Of a DNA stretch of 6,510 nt, positions 1 to 6,275 are shown in pieces. Source of the stretch: Paracoccaceae bacterium. GTDB lineage: Bacteria > Pseudomonadota > Alphaproteobacteria > Rhodobacterales > Rhodobacteraceae. Position 1 is the first letter of the stretch, and every line of letters begins with the position of its first letter. The stretch lies in assembly GCA_007131465.1 (NCBI GenBank), contig SLQN01000399.1, positions 1 through 6,510 of the forward strand. The letters run 5' to 3'. The notes below the pieces were generated by a model that was not told the origin of the DNA, did no database searches, and saw only the letters and a program-made list of their open reading frames with translations. Position numbers and translations under genes: made by a program.

Positions 1-597
1 CACATGCTCGCACCGGTAAGTCCCGTTTTCGGTGATCACATTCCACATGCCATCCGGGTCTTGCGTCAACTCCTTCACCGGGTTGCGCAATTCGATTGTC
101 GCCCCCAGCATCCGCGCCGCCTTGGCATAGGCATGGGTCGTGCCAGAGGGGTCCAGATGCCCCTCGACCGGGTCCCACAGCGCGCCGACGAAATGGCTCT
201 CGTCCATCAGCGGGAACATGGCCTTGGCTTCCGAGGGGGTGATGATCTCGGTCTCCATGCCCAGATACCGCCCACGGGCATGCGCCATGCGCAGGAAATC
301 CAGCCGCTCGGGGCTGTCGGCCATCTGCACCCCGCCCACCAGATGCAGGCCGCAGGACTGGCCGGTCATCTTCTCCAGTTCCTCATACAGCGAAATCGTG
401 TAGGCCTGCAGCCGCGCCACATTCGGATCGCCGTTGAGGGTATGAAAGCCCCCGGCCGCGTGCCATGTCGAGCCGGAAGTCAGTTCCGAACGTTCGATCA
501 GGGCCACATCGGTCCAGCCGGCCTTGGCAAGGTGATAAAGCACCGAGCAGCCCACGACCCCCCCTCCGATGACGATGGCGCGATAGGTCTGGGTCAT
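1..597 (-). CDS. FAD-dependent oxidoreductase, dimethylglycine/sarcosine dehydrogenase-like (N-terminal part, cut by window edge)
   Basis: Reverse-strand frame beginning with ATG at 597 and open to base 1 (199 residues visible), so the C-terminus lies outside the window. The protein starts with a Rossmann dinucleotide-binding motif GGGVVG at residues 11-16, followed by an acidic strand end (ALIER, 32-36) typical of FAD binding, and then STWHAAGG at 43-50. In the mammalian dimethylglycine/sarcosine dehydrogenase family the His of the WHAAG motif carries covalent FAD; here that is His46. These enzymes oxidatively demethylate N-methylated glycines, often passing the one-carbon unit to tetrahydrofolate through a C-terminal GcvT-like domain; whether that domain exists here cannot be seen. 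The ATG overlaps the TGA of the upstream gene (ATGA), and a clean AGGAGG (bases 602-607) lies 4 nt before it, which fixes the start. Family assignment is strong; the exact substrate is not determined. It could equally be a related glycine or amine oxidase of the DAO superfamily. Confidence 0.9.
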   Translation of the reverse strand, partial: MTQTYRAIVIGGGVVGCSVLYHLAKAGWTDVALIERSELTSGSTWHAAGGFHTLNGDPNVARLQAYTISLYEELEKMTGQSCGLHLVGGVQMADSPERLDFLRMAHARGRYLGMETEIITPSEAKAMFPLMDESHFVGALWDPVEGHLDPSGTTHAYAKAARMLGATIELRNPVKELTQDPDGMWNVITENGTYRCEHV

Positions 598-1316
598 GGG
601 GCCTCCTGAAATTCGGTCTGGGGCAGGGCAACAGCGCCAAGCCCGACCAGCGCATCGGCCAGCCGGGCGCGCAGGTCCGGCGGGGTGGCGCGGGATGTGA
701 TGAAGGGCAGACCGGGGCGCAGCGCGGTCCAGCCGACGACGACAAGCCCTTGTGCGGCGGGTTCATGAGCAAGCGCCATAGCCCAGGACCGGCAGTCGAT
801 GGCCGCAAAATCCGCCTCGGCCCCGGCCACGGCGCAAAGCGAGCCACGATGGCTGCCCGTCACGATGGCGCGGTGCGCAAGTTCGGGCTGCCCCATATCC
901 TGCGCCAGCGCAAGGCAGCCGGACAGCGAATCAGGCGCATTGATCGCGGCGCGCATTTGCGCCAGCCCGTGCGGCAGGCTGGCCCCGTCGTGATCCGGCA
1001 CGGCGCAGGCAACGCCCGTGCGCATGACGATCGCAGAGCGGTAGCGCACCCCCTGCCCGCCCGGCACATCGCTGTAATCAGGCTGGCCGAGCACATGCAC
1101 ATGGACGCTCAGCCCCGCCTGTAACGGCCCCCAGCAGGTCTGGCCCAAGACCAGCGCCGGGTCGCGCCACAGGGCGTGCAGCGCAGCTTCGGTCGTGGGT
1201 CGGGTCAGGGTCGCAGGCAGTTCGGGAACGCGCGCGCGCAGTGCGCCGTAAAATGCGTCCACCTGCGCGCGCGTTTCGGGCCAGTCATACATCGGAAGCG
1301 TTGCGCGCAAGCTCAT
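594..1316 (-). CDS. PhnD-like (PhnD/SsuA/transferrin family) substrate-binding-fold protein without signal peptide
   Basis: A 240-residue protein starting at ATG 1316. Features of the phosphate/phosphite/phosphonate binding-protein family include the YRSAIVMR strand, NAPDSLSGCLAL (resembling the family's N-D-P-x-S-x-S-G motif), a GSHRGSL segment and then AGAEADFAAID (resembling the family's G-x-A-D-x-x-x-x-D segment), and WTALRPGLPFIT near the C-terminus. Classical members are periplasmic receptors of ABC transporters. Here the N-terminus (MSLRATLPMYDWPE) has no basic-hydrophobic signal sequence or lipobox, and no permease or ATPase gene is adjacent, so a cytoplasmic role is possible. The frame is open upstream to 1487, but that extension overlaps the desaturase gene in another frame and shows no family features. 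The ATG shares an ATGA overlap with the desaturase stop and the TGA shares another with the FAD enzyme ATG, which indicates translational coupling. No clear Shine-Dalgarno precedes 1316, consistent with coupling. The ligand is unknown; a methylated amine or phosphorus compound are both only guesses. Confidence 0.82.
   Translation of the reverse strand: MSLRATLPMYDWPETRAQVDAFYGALRARVPELPATLTRPTTEAALHALWRDPALVLGQTCWGPLQAGLSVHVHVLGQPDYSDVPGGQGVRYRSAIVMRTGVACAVPDHDGASLPHGLAQMRAAINAPDSLSGCLALAQDMGQPELAHRAIVTGSHRGSLCAVAGAEADFAAIDCRSWAMALAHEPAAQGLVVVGWTALRPGLPFITSRATPPDLRARLADALVGLGAVALPQTEFQEAP
602..607 (-). promoter_or_regulatory. Ribosome binding site for the FAD enzyme gene
   Basis: On the minus strand AGGAGG lies 4 nt before the ATG at 597, inside the last codons of the PhnD-like gene. 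It supports the chosen start and independent re-initiation at the ATGA overlap. Confidence 0.65.
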
Positions 1317-2260
1317 GCTGTCTGGCCGCGCAGGGATGTCGCCGCGGGGGGCTGGGTATCCGGCGGCGGCGGGGCCGGGTGCTGATGCAAAACAGGATGC
1401 AGCACGGGTTCCTTGGGACGCAGGGCATGGGCGCGAAAGAGCTGCCAGTAGTTGCGATAGACATAACCATGATTGAGCGCCTGCCACTGCGCGCGGTCGC
1501 GGGCATAAAGACGCGGCAGGTCATACCACGGCGCGGCAGGGGTCTGATGGTGCACGATATGCAGGTTGTTGTTGAGAAACAGCCATGCCAGCGGCGAGCG
1601 TTCGACAATGATCGTGCGGCCTTCGGGGGCATCGTGCCAGCGATGTTCGGCATAGGTCCGGATCGAGATCAGCGACAAGGACGGCCAGACCACGGCCAGC
1701 ACATACAGCCACAGCGGAATCCCAAAGGCCCAGACCAGCCCCAGCACCGGCAGCAGCCCGACCAGATGCAGCGCCCAGGCCCGCCGCACACCCCGCGCAT
1801 GGGCCACGATCAGCCGGGCTTCCTGCGCCAGAAACCCGACTGCCCCCAGCACGGGGCCAAGCACGATCCGGCCAATCATCGTGTTGTTCACCACCAGCAC
1901 CTGGCGCAGCCAACGCGGCATCCGATCATGCTGCCAGCGCGCCTTGTAATAGCTTTCGGGGTCTTCCAGCGGGTCGGTCAGGCGGGCATCGTTGTGATGG
2001 GCCAGATGCGTGCTCCGGTAGCGCCGATAAGGGTAGATCAGCGACAGCGAGGGCGCGACCAGTGCCTCGTTCACCCACCGGTTGCGGGTCGGGTGGCCAT
2101 GCAGGTTTTCATGCACCAGCGACGAATGCAGCGCCGACATCACCGCCATCAGCACCAGGGCCACAAGCGGGAATACTGGCCAGATCACGGCCCCGGCCAG
2201 CGCCCAGAGCCCGTAACAGGCCAAGATCAGACCTACGGTCGGCCATTCGATCTGGCGCAA
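1313..2260 (-). CDS. Membrane histidine-box di-iron enzyme, fatty acid desaturase family
   Basis: An integral membrane protein of the fatty acid desaturase/hydroxylase/ketolase superfamily, whose members use an iron pair bound by clustered histidines and O2 to desaturate or hydroxylate substrates. With the start chosen here it has 315 residues. Histidine boxes are HENLHGH (50-56), HLAHH (85-89) and HIVHH (234-238), with an additional EHRWH (205-209). Hydrophobic segments lie around 9-43 and 163-200, giving the usual pattern of helix pairs with boxes on the cytoplasmic side. The C-terminal 28 residues are rich in proline and histidine and probably flexible. No ATG fits: the frame opens at TTG 2302 or TTG 2260. 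TTG 2260 is preferred because AGGGAG lies 7 nt upstream; TTG 2302 would add 14 residues and has only a weak AGG. It is the first gene of an operon whose next gene overlaps its TGA by ATGA. Substrate is unknown: a fatty acyl chain is the default, but the operon partners leave open hydroxylation of a methylated amine or a carotenoid-type substrate. Confidence 0.88.
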   Translation of the reverse strand: MRQIEWPTVGLILACYGLWALAGAVIWPVFPLVALVLMAVMSALHSSLVHENLHGHPTRNRWVNEALVAPSLSLIYPYRRYRSTHLAHHNDARLTDPLEDPESYYKARWQHDRMPRWLRQVLVVNNTMIGRIVLGPVLGAVGFLAQEARLIVAHARGVRRAWALHLVGLLPVLGLVWAFGIPLWLYVLAVVWPSLSLISIRTYAEHRWHDAPEGRTIIVERSPLAWLFLNNNLHIVHHQTPAAPWYDLPRLYARDRAQWQALNHGYVYRNYWQLFRAHALRPKEPVLHPVLHQHPAPPPPDTQPPAATSLRGQTA

Positions 2261-2405
2261 ATACCATCTCCCTGAATGTGTTTGACCAAAGCGTGCCGCC
2301 AAAGCCTGCGCGCTGCAATGCGAGTCTTCACGTCACTTTTCAAACCATTTGCGGGGTTCAAAAAAATATGCTTACATCAGGAAACATGTGGCTTGGAAAG
2401 TGAAC
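2261..2405. promoter_or_regulatory. Divergent intergenic control region between the desaturase operon and the XRE regulator
   Basis: This 145-base region separates two outward-facing transcription units and should hold promoters for both. It is more AT-rich than its surroundings around 2339-2395. Possible operator elements are an inverted pair TCACTTTTC (2333-2341) and GGAAAGTGA (2395-2403; 8 of 9 positions match when reverse-complemented), and two small dyads, TTTG-AC-CAAA (2281-2290) and CAAA-CCA-TTTG (2341-2351). TTCAAA occurs twice, 18 bases apart (2339, 2357). A weak plus-strand -35/-10 pair can be drawn (TTGCGG 2349-2354, 17 nt, TTACAT 2372-2377), but its -10 is poor. No convincing minus-strand promoter was found by eye. 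The adjacent helix-turn-helix gene makes autoregulation from here plausible. Confidence 0.5.
2268..2273 (-). promoter_or_regulatory. Ribosome binding site deciding a TTG start of the desaturase-family gene
   Basis: The minus strand reads AGGGAG, then 7 nt, then TTG at 2260. A nearby ATG (2269-2267) is out of frame with the desaturase. This motif is the reason for preferring the 315-residue protein over the longer form starting at TTG 2302. Confidence 0.5.
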
Positions 2406-3242
2406 ATGCGCAAACGCGAATCCTCGGCCCTGTTCCGCCAACGCCTGATGCATCTTCTGGCGCAATCGGGGCTGACGCAATCGGCCTTCGCGGGCGCTAT
2501 CGGGATCGACCGCTCGGCGCTGTCGCAACTCCTGAGCGGACCGGACCCGCGCCTGCCACGGGCGGAAACCCTGCTGGCGATTTCGGGGCAGTTTCAGGTC
2601 TCGACCGACTGGCTTCTGGGCCTGTCCGAGGACAGCGGCGCAACCACGCAAAGCTTCGATGCCGTGGAAACCGAAGCGGCGCTGGACGAGGAAAGCCGCA
2701 CGGCGATGGAACGCTGGCATGAAGAAGCCACCGGGCAGAAAATCCGCTATGTTCCCGCGCTGCTGCCAGACCTGATGCGCACGCCCGAGATCATCAGCTT
2801 TCAGGCACGATCCTCGGATCAGGAGAAACGCCGCCTGCACGCCCAGACCCAGCGCCGTTTGCGCCTGTCGCGCGCGCCCGAAGCCGATATCGAGATGTGC
2901 ATGCCGTTCCAGAGCTTCGAGATATTCGCCGCTGGCTGCGGCGTCTGGAAAGGTCTTGCCGCCCCGATCCGGCAGCGCCAGATCGACCATATCGCGCGCA
3001 CCGTGGATGAACTTTACCCGGCCTTCCGCATGTATCTGTTCGATGGCCGCGCGCGCTTCGCCCCGCCCATGACGCTCTTTGGCTATACCCGTGCGGCAGT
3101 CTATGCAGGCGATGTCTATCTGCTGATCCGGTCCAAGAACCTGATCCGCGAACTTGCGCAGGGCTTTGACGGGCATATCCGCGCGGCCGGAATTCATGCC
3201 CATGAAGCTGCCCAATGGGTCCGCGATCTGCGGGCGATCTAG
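2406..3242 (+). CDS. XRE-family helix-turn-helix transcriptional regulator with large C-terminal domain
   Basis: A 278-residue DNA-binding regulator. Residues about 10-75 form a Cro/C1-type helix-turn-helix domain: LTQSAFAGAIGIDRSALSQL (23-42) gives the two core helices, followed by the typical tail with STDWLLGL (66-73). A charged linker follows (about 83-110) and then some 160 residues that I do not recognise as a named domain; they contain a basic stretch (QEKRRLHAQTQRRLRLSR) and aromatic-rich strands near the end (MTLFGYTRAAVYAGDVYLL). The size suggests a ligand-sensing or oligomerisation role, but that is inference. ATG 2406 is chosen because GGAAAG ends 5 nt before it; GTG 2400 and TTG 2349 are in-frame alternatives. 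It is transcribed divergently from the desaturase operon and ends 153 bases before the MttB-like gene, so it is the natural candidate regulator of both. Confidence 0.9.
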   Translation: MRKRESSALFRQRLMHLLAQSGLTQSAFAGAIGIDRSALSQLLSGPDPRLPRAETLLAISGQFQVSTDWLLGLSEDSGATTQSFDAVETEAALDEESRTAMERWHEEATGQKIRYVPALLPDLMRTPEIISFQARSSDQEKRRLHAQTQRRLRLSRAPEADIEMCMPFQSFEIFAAGCGVWKGLAAPIRQRQIDHIARTVDELYPAFRMYLFDGRARFAPPMTLFGYTRAAVYAGDVYLLIRSKNLIRELAQGFDGHIRAAGIHAHEAAQWVRDLRAI

Positions 3243-3303
3243 GTGTTTACTGCCATCTGGCGGCCCGGTTGCCCCGGGCTGCGCTGAACGCGCAACGGGC
3301 GTT

Positions 3304-3327
3304 GGGCGCTCTGCGCCTGTTTCCTTA
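3304..3327 (+). terminator. Candidate intrinsic terminator after the XRE regulator gene
   Basis: GGCGC (3305-3309), loop TCT, GCGCC (3313-3317) forms a GC-only 5-bp stem, extendable by a G-T pair, followed directly by TGTTTCCTT. The T tract is interrupted, so efficiency is uncertain. Two further hairpins lie just upstream: GCCCGG/CCGGGC (3263-3268 with 3274-3279) and AACGC/GCGTT (3287-3291 with 3299-3303). This implies that the downstream gene needs its own promoter. Confidence 0.4.
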
Positions 3328-3334
3328 ACTCCGC

Positions 3335-3364
3335 TTGCCAGACTGCGCATCGCGCCCCTAGCCT
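3335..3364 (+). promoter_or_regulatory. Candidate sigma-70-type promoter of the MttB-like gene
   Basis: TTGCCA (3335-3340), an 18-nt spacer and TAGCCT (3359-3364) resemble an alphaproteobacterial -35/-10 pair, with a partial match at -10. Transcription would start near 3371, giving a leader of about 25 nt before ATG 3396. The position just downstream of the candidate terminator is sensible. Confidence 0.35.
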
Positions 3365-3395
3365 GAAAGGACGTCACTTGCGCAAGAGGCTGGCC

Positions 3396-4961
3396 ATGGA
3401 TACCGAAATCGCCCCGACCGAGAAGCGCCGCCGGTCCGGGGGGCGCGGGGGCAATGCGCGGCGAACGGACGTGTTCCGCCTTAACCAGATGCCGTGGCGC
3501 GTGCCGGTCAACACTGACCGGCCAACCGAACCGCTTTATCCCGAAGGCGTCGAGGCGATCCATCGCGGCGCGCTGCATATCCTGTCCGAGATCGGCATCG
3601 AGTTCCTGAATGACGAGGCGCTCGCGCTGTTCCGGCAGGCGGGCTGTATCGTGGACGGGCAGAATGTCCGCATGGATGGCGATTTCGTGACGGCAATGCT
3701 GGCCCTTGCGCCCGAAGCCTTCACCATCACCCCGCGCAACCCCGACCGGGCCGTGCGCATCGGGGACGGGCATATGGCCTTCGTCAATGTCTCCTCTCCG
3801 CCGTCAAGCTGGGACATGGTGCGCGGGAAGCGGACGGGCGATTTCCAGACCTTCCGCGAATTCCTGATGCTGACGCAAACCTTCAACTGCATCCATGTCG
3901 CAGGCGGCTATCCGGTGGAGCCGATAGACATTCACCCCGGCATCCGCCATCTGGACTGCATTTCCGAGAAACTGTTGCTGACCGACAAGGTTGTCCATGC
4001 CTACAGTCTGGGGCGCGAACGGGTCGAGGACGCGATGGAGATGGTGCGCCTGGCGGCGGGCCTGAGCCATGCGCAATTCGACGCCGCGCCGCATATGTAT
4101 ACCAATATCAACTCCGTCTCGCCGCTGCGGCACGACTTTCCGATGATCGACGGCGCGTTGCGTCTGGCGCGGCGCGGACAGCCCGTTGTGGTCACCCCTT
4201 TCACGCTGGCGGGCGCGATGGCGCCGGTGACGCTGGCGGGCGCTGTTGCCCAATCGCTGGCCGAGGCGCTGAGCGCGATTGCCCTGATCCAGTTTGCCGC
4301 CCCTGGCGCGCCCGTGGCGATCGGAACCTTCACGTCAAATGTGGACATGCGCTCCGGCGCGCCGGCATTCGGGACGCCGGAATATATCCGTGCGACCCAG
4401 ATGACAGGCCAGTTGGCGCGCCACTACCGGCTGCCCTTGCGGTCTTCGGGCGTCTGCACCGCGAATATACCCGATGCGCAGGCGATGTGGGAAACCTGCA
4501 ACAGCCTTTGGGCCGCAGTGCAGTCGGGGTCCAACCTCGTCTATCACGCGGCCGGATGGCTGGAAGGCGGGCTTATCGCCAGCCCCGAGAAATTCGTGAT
4601 GGATTGCGAGATGTTGCAGATCATCCAGCGCTATTTCGACCCGGTGCTGACTGAAACCAGCCCGGATGCGTTGGCGCTGAACGCAATCCGCGAGGTCGGT
4701 GCGGGCGGGCATTTCTTCGGGGCGGGACACACGCAGGAGCGCTACGAGACCGCCTTTCATGCGCCCTTCGTGTCGGACTGGCGGAACTACGAAGCCTGGG
4801 ACAAGGACGGCGCAACCGATACTATTACCCGCGCGCATGGAATCTACCGCCAGATCGTCGCGGGCTTTATCCCGCCGCCAATGCCCGATGACCGGCGTGC
4901 GGCGCTGATGGATTTCGTGCAGCGCCGTAAGGCCGAAGGCGGCGCACCGACCGATTTCTGA
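3396..4961 (+). CDS. Trimethylamine methyltransferase (MttB) superfamily protein, non-pyrrolysine
   Basis: A 521-residue TIM-barrel-type corrinoid methyltransferase of the MttB superfamily. Founding archaeal MttB demethylates trimethylamine using pyrrolysine encoded by UAG; this frame contains no in-frame TAG, so it belongs to the large non-Pyl group. Characterised bacterial members of that group (MtgB for glycine betaine and relatives) transfer a methyl from quaternary amines to a corrinoid protein. Family signs: an Arg/Gly-rich N-terminus (residues 10-23), HILSEIGIEFL (61-71), TPFTLAGAMAPVTLAGA (267-283), SGVCTANIPDAQAMWE (351-366), and the C-terminal GAGGHFFGAGHT signature (435-446). Length matches the family. 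ATG 3396 has AAGAGG 6 nt upstream; TTG 3378, also with a fair AAAGGA, would add 6 residues. No corrinoid-binding partner or reactivase is in the window. It converges on the phoR-like gene with a 25-base gap. Substrate assignment is inference from family and context. Confidence 0.92.
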   Translation: MDTEIAPTEKRRRSGGRGGNARRTDVFRLNQMPWRVPVNTDRPTEPLYPEGVEAIHRGALHILSEIGIEFLNDEALALFRQAGCIVDGQNVRMDGDFVTAMLALAPEAFTITPRNPDRAVRIGDGHMAFVNVSSPPSSWDMVRGKRTGDFQTFREFLMLTQTFNCIHVAGGYPVEPIDIHPGIRHLDCISEKLLLTDKVVHAYSLGRERVEDAMEMVRLAAGLSHAQFDAAPHMYTNINSVSPLRHDFPMIDGALRLARRGQPVVVTPFTLAGAMAPVTLAGAVAQSLAEALSAIALIQFAAPGAPVAIGTFTSNVDMRSGAPAFGTPEYIRATQMTGQLARHYRLPLRSSGVCTANIPDAQAMWETCNSLWAAVQSGSNLVYHAAGWLEGGLIASPEKFVMDCEMLQIIQRYFDPVLTETSPDALALNAIREVGAGGHFFGAGHTQERYETAFHAPFVSDWRNYEAWDKDGATDTITRAHGIYRQIVAGFIPPPMPDDRRAALMDFVQRRKAEGGAPTDF

Positions 4962-4986
4962 AACCTCACAAAAACCCGGGGGCGGA

Positions 4987-6048
4987 TCAGACGCAGGGCA
5001 GCAGGGCTTCAAAACGCGCGCCCTCGCCAATGCGCGACCGGATCACCAGCCGGCCCCGATGGCGGCTGAGAATATGCTTGACGATGGCCAGACCCAGCCC
5101 GGTTCCGCCGCTGTCGCGCGAACGGGCTTTATCGACACGGTAGAATCGTTCAGTCAGCCGTGGAATGCAAATCGGGTCGATCCCTTCGCCGAAATCGCGG
5201 ATGCTGACGCGCAGCACCGGCCCGTCAAACCCCGGCAGCCCGGGCATCTGCTGCGCCGAGATTTCCAGCCGCCCGCCGCTTGCGCCGTATTTCAGCCCGT
5301 TCTCGACCAGATTGTGAAAGACTTGCACAAGCTGGTCATAATCGCCCGGAACCTCGGGCAGGTCGTCGGGCACAAAATAGTCCAACTTGACCTGCGCTGC
5401 GTCGATCTGCGGGCGTAGCGCGGCCAAGGTCGCCTTCAGCACCATGTCAATCGAGACAGGCTGACGCGGTCTGATCTTCTCGACAGATTCCACCCGGCTA
5501 AGCGACAGGAGGTCCGCGACAAGCCCGCTCATGCGGGCGGCCTGTTCGGCCATGATGTCCAGAAATTCCGCGCGCACAGCAGGGTCTTCGCCCGCCGGGC
5601 CTTGCAGGGTTTCGATGAACCCGGCCAGCACGGTCAGGGGAGAGCGCAATTCATGGCTGACATTGGCGACGAAATCACGACGCTGCGCCTCGGCGGCCTC
5701 GACATCCGAGACGTCGCTGAGCGACAGGACACGCATATCCCCCTGTGCCGTACGGACCACGACGCGCCAGATTGCGTCGCGGTTGCCGGAGCTGTGGATG
5801 AAGGTGGCGCTGCCTTCCGGCGCGCCGGCCAGCACCTGTTCCAGCATCAGCGCGACTTCGGGCTGGCGCAGATAGGCGCGGATCTGCGCCCCGATTACCC
5901 GCGCGCCAAACAGTTCGGTCGCCGCCTGATTGGCGGTATGGACGATCCCGTTCCCATCGATCAGCAAGACAGGCTGCGGCAGGGCTGCAAACACTGCGGT
6001 AATGGCCGCATCCTGCATCGGAGTGTTATCCAAAACGCCCGGTGACAT
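4987..6048 (-). CDS. phoR: PhoR-type sensor histidine kinase (PAS, HisKA, HATPase)
   Basis: A 353-residue histidine kinase resembling PhoR, which phosphorylates the response regulator PhoB when phosphate is scarce. A PAS-like sensor module spans about 14-115 (PQPVLLIDGNGIVHTANQAA is its start). The phospho-acceptor is His132 in VSHELRSPLT, within a HisKA dimerisation helix pair (about 122-188). The ATPase domain shows the N box NLVENGLKYG (246-255), G1 DFGEGID (285-291), F box RFYRVDKARS (301-310) and G2 GGTGLGLAIVKHIL (314-327). No transmembrane helix is visible, so it is probably cytosolic, as many alphaproteobacterial PhoR proteins appear to be. ATG 6048 is preferred: GAGGAC lies 8 nt upstream; the frame stays open upstream but that extension looks non-coding. 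A Cys (294) stands before IPRLTERFYR, a position often His in relatives. The symbol rests on resemblance; pst/phoU/phoB are not seen in the window, so a paralogous role is possible. Confidence 0.88.
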   Translation of the reverse strand: MSPGVLDNTPMQDAAITAVFAALPQPVLLIDGNGIVHTANQAATELFGARVIGAQIRAYLRQPEVALMLEQVLAGAPEGSATFIHSSGNRDAIWRVVVRTAQGDMRVLSLSDVSDVEAAEAQRRDFVANVSHELRSPLTVLAGFIETLQGPAGEDPAVRAEFLDIMAEQAARMSGLVADLLSLSRVESVEKIRPRQPVSIDMVLKATLAALRPQIDAAQVKLDYFVPDDLPEVPGDYDQLVQVFHNLVENGLKYGASGGRLEISAQQMPGLPGFDGPVLRVSIRDFGEGIDPICIPRLTERFYRVDKARSRDSGGTGLGLAIVKHILSRHRGRLVIRSRIGEGARFEALLPCV

Positions 6049-6275
6049 GGTCTTTTGTCCTCGACTTCTACTGGTTGGCGAATATCGTGCCGTATTTCCT
6101 TGTGTGCGATCAATCGTTCCGGATACATGAAGCCCGTTTCGTCCGGCAACTGCGCGACCTGCGCCATCGAATGTGTGGCCATCGCAGTGCAATATGTCCC
6201 CTTCACTCCTGTGATCAACGCCTCGAACCGCGCGCTCGAACCAAGACAGCAGCAAAAGAGGAGGCGGATGTGCAC

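Noticed and set aside
1317..1487. N-terminal extension of the PhnD-like gene with a superficially hydrophobic start
   Set aside because: It lies wholly within the desaturase coding region in another frame, lacks a proper signal sequence, and the ATGA overlap at 1313-1316 gives a natural start.
1241..2275. Plus-strand open frame of 344 codons antisense to the desaturase-family gene
   Set aside because: Composition is rich in His, Gln and Arg as expected from the antisense of a membrane protein gene, and the minus strand carries all desaturase histidine boxes.
2358..3773. Long minus-strand open frame of 471 codons across the XRE gene and the start of the MttB-like gene
   Set aside because: It is a shadow frame created by high GC. 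It spans two well-supported plus-strand genes with recognisable domains and shows no domain of its own.
4962..4986. Possible bidirectional terminator at CCCGGG between the convergent genes
   Set aside because: CCCGGG is a palindrome without loop or adequate stem, and the short A run does not complete an intrinsic terminator in either direction.
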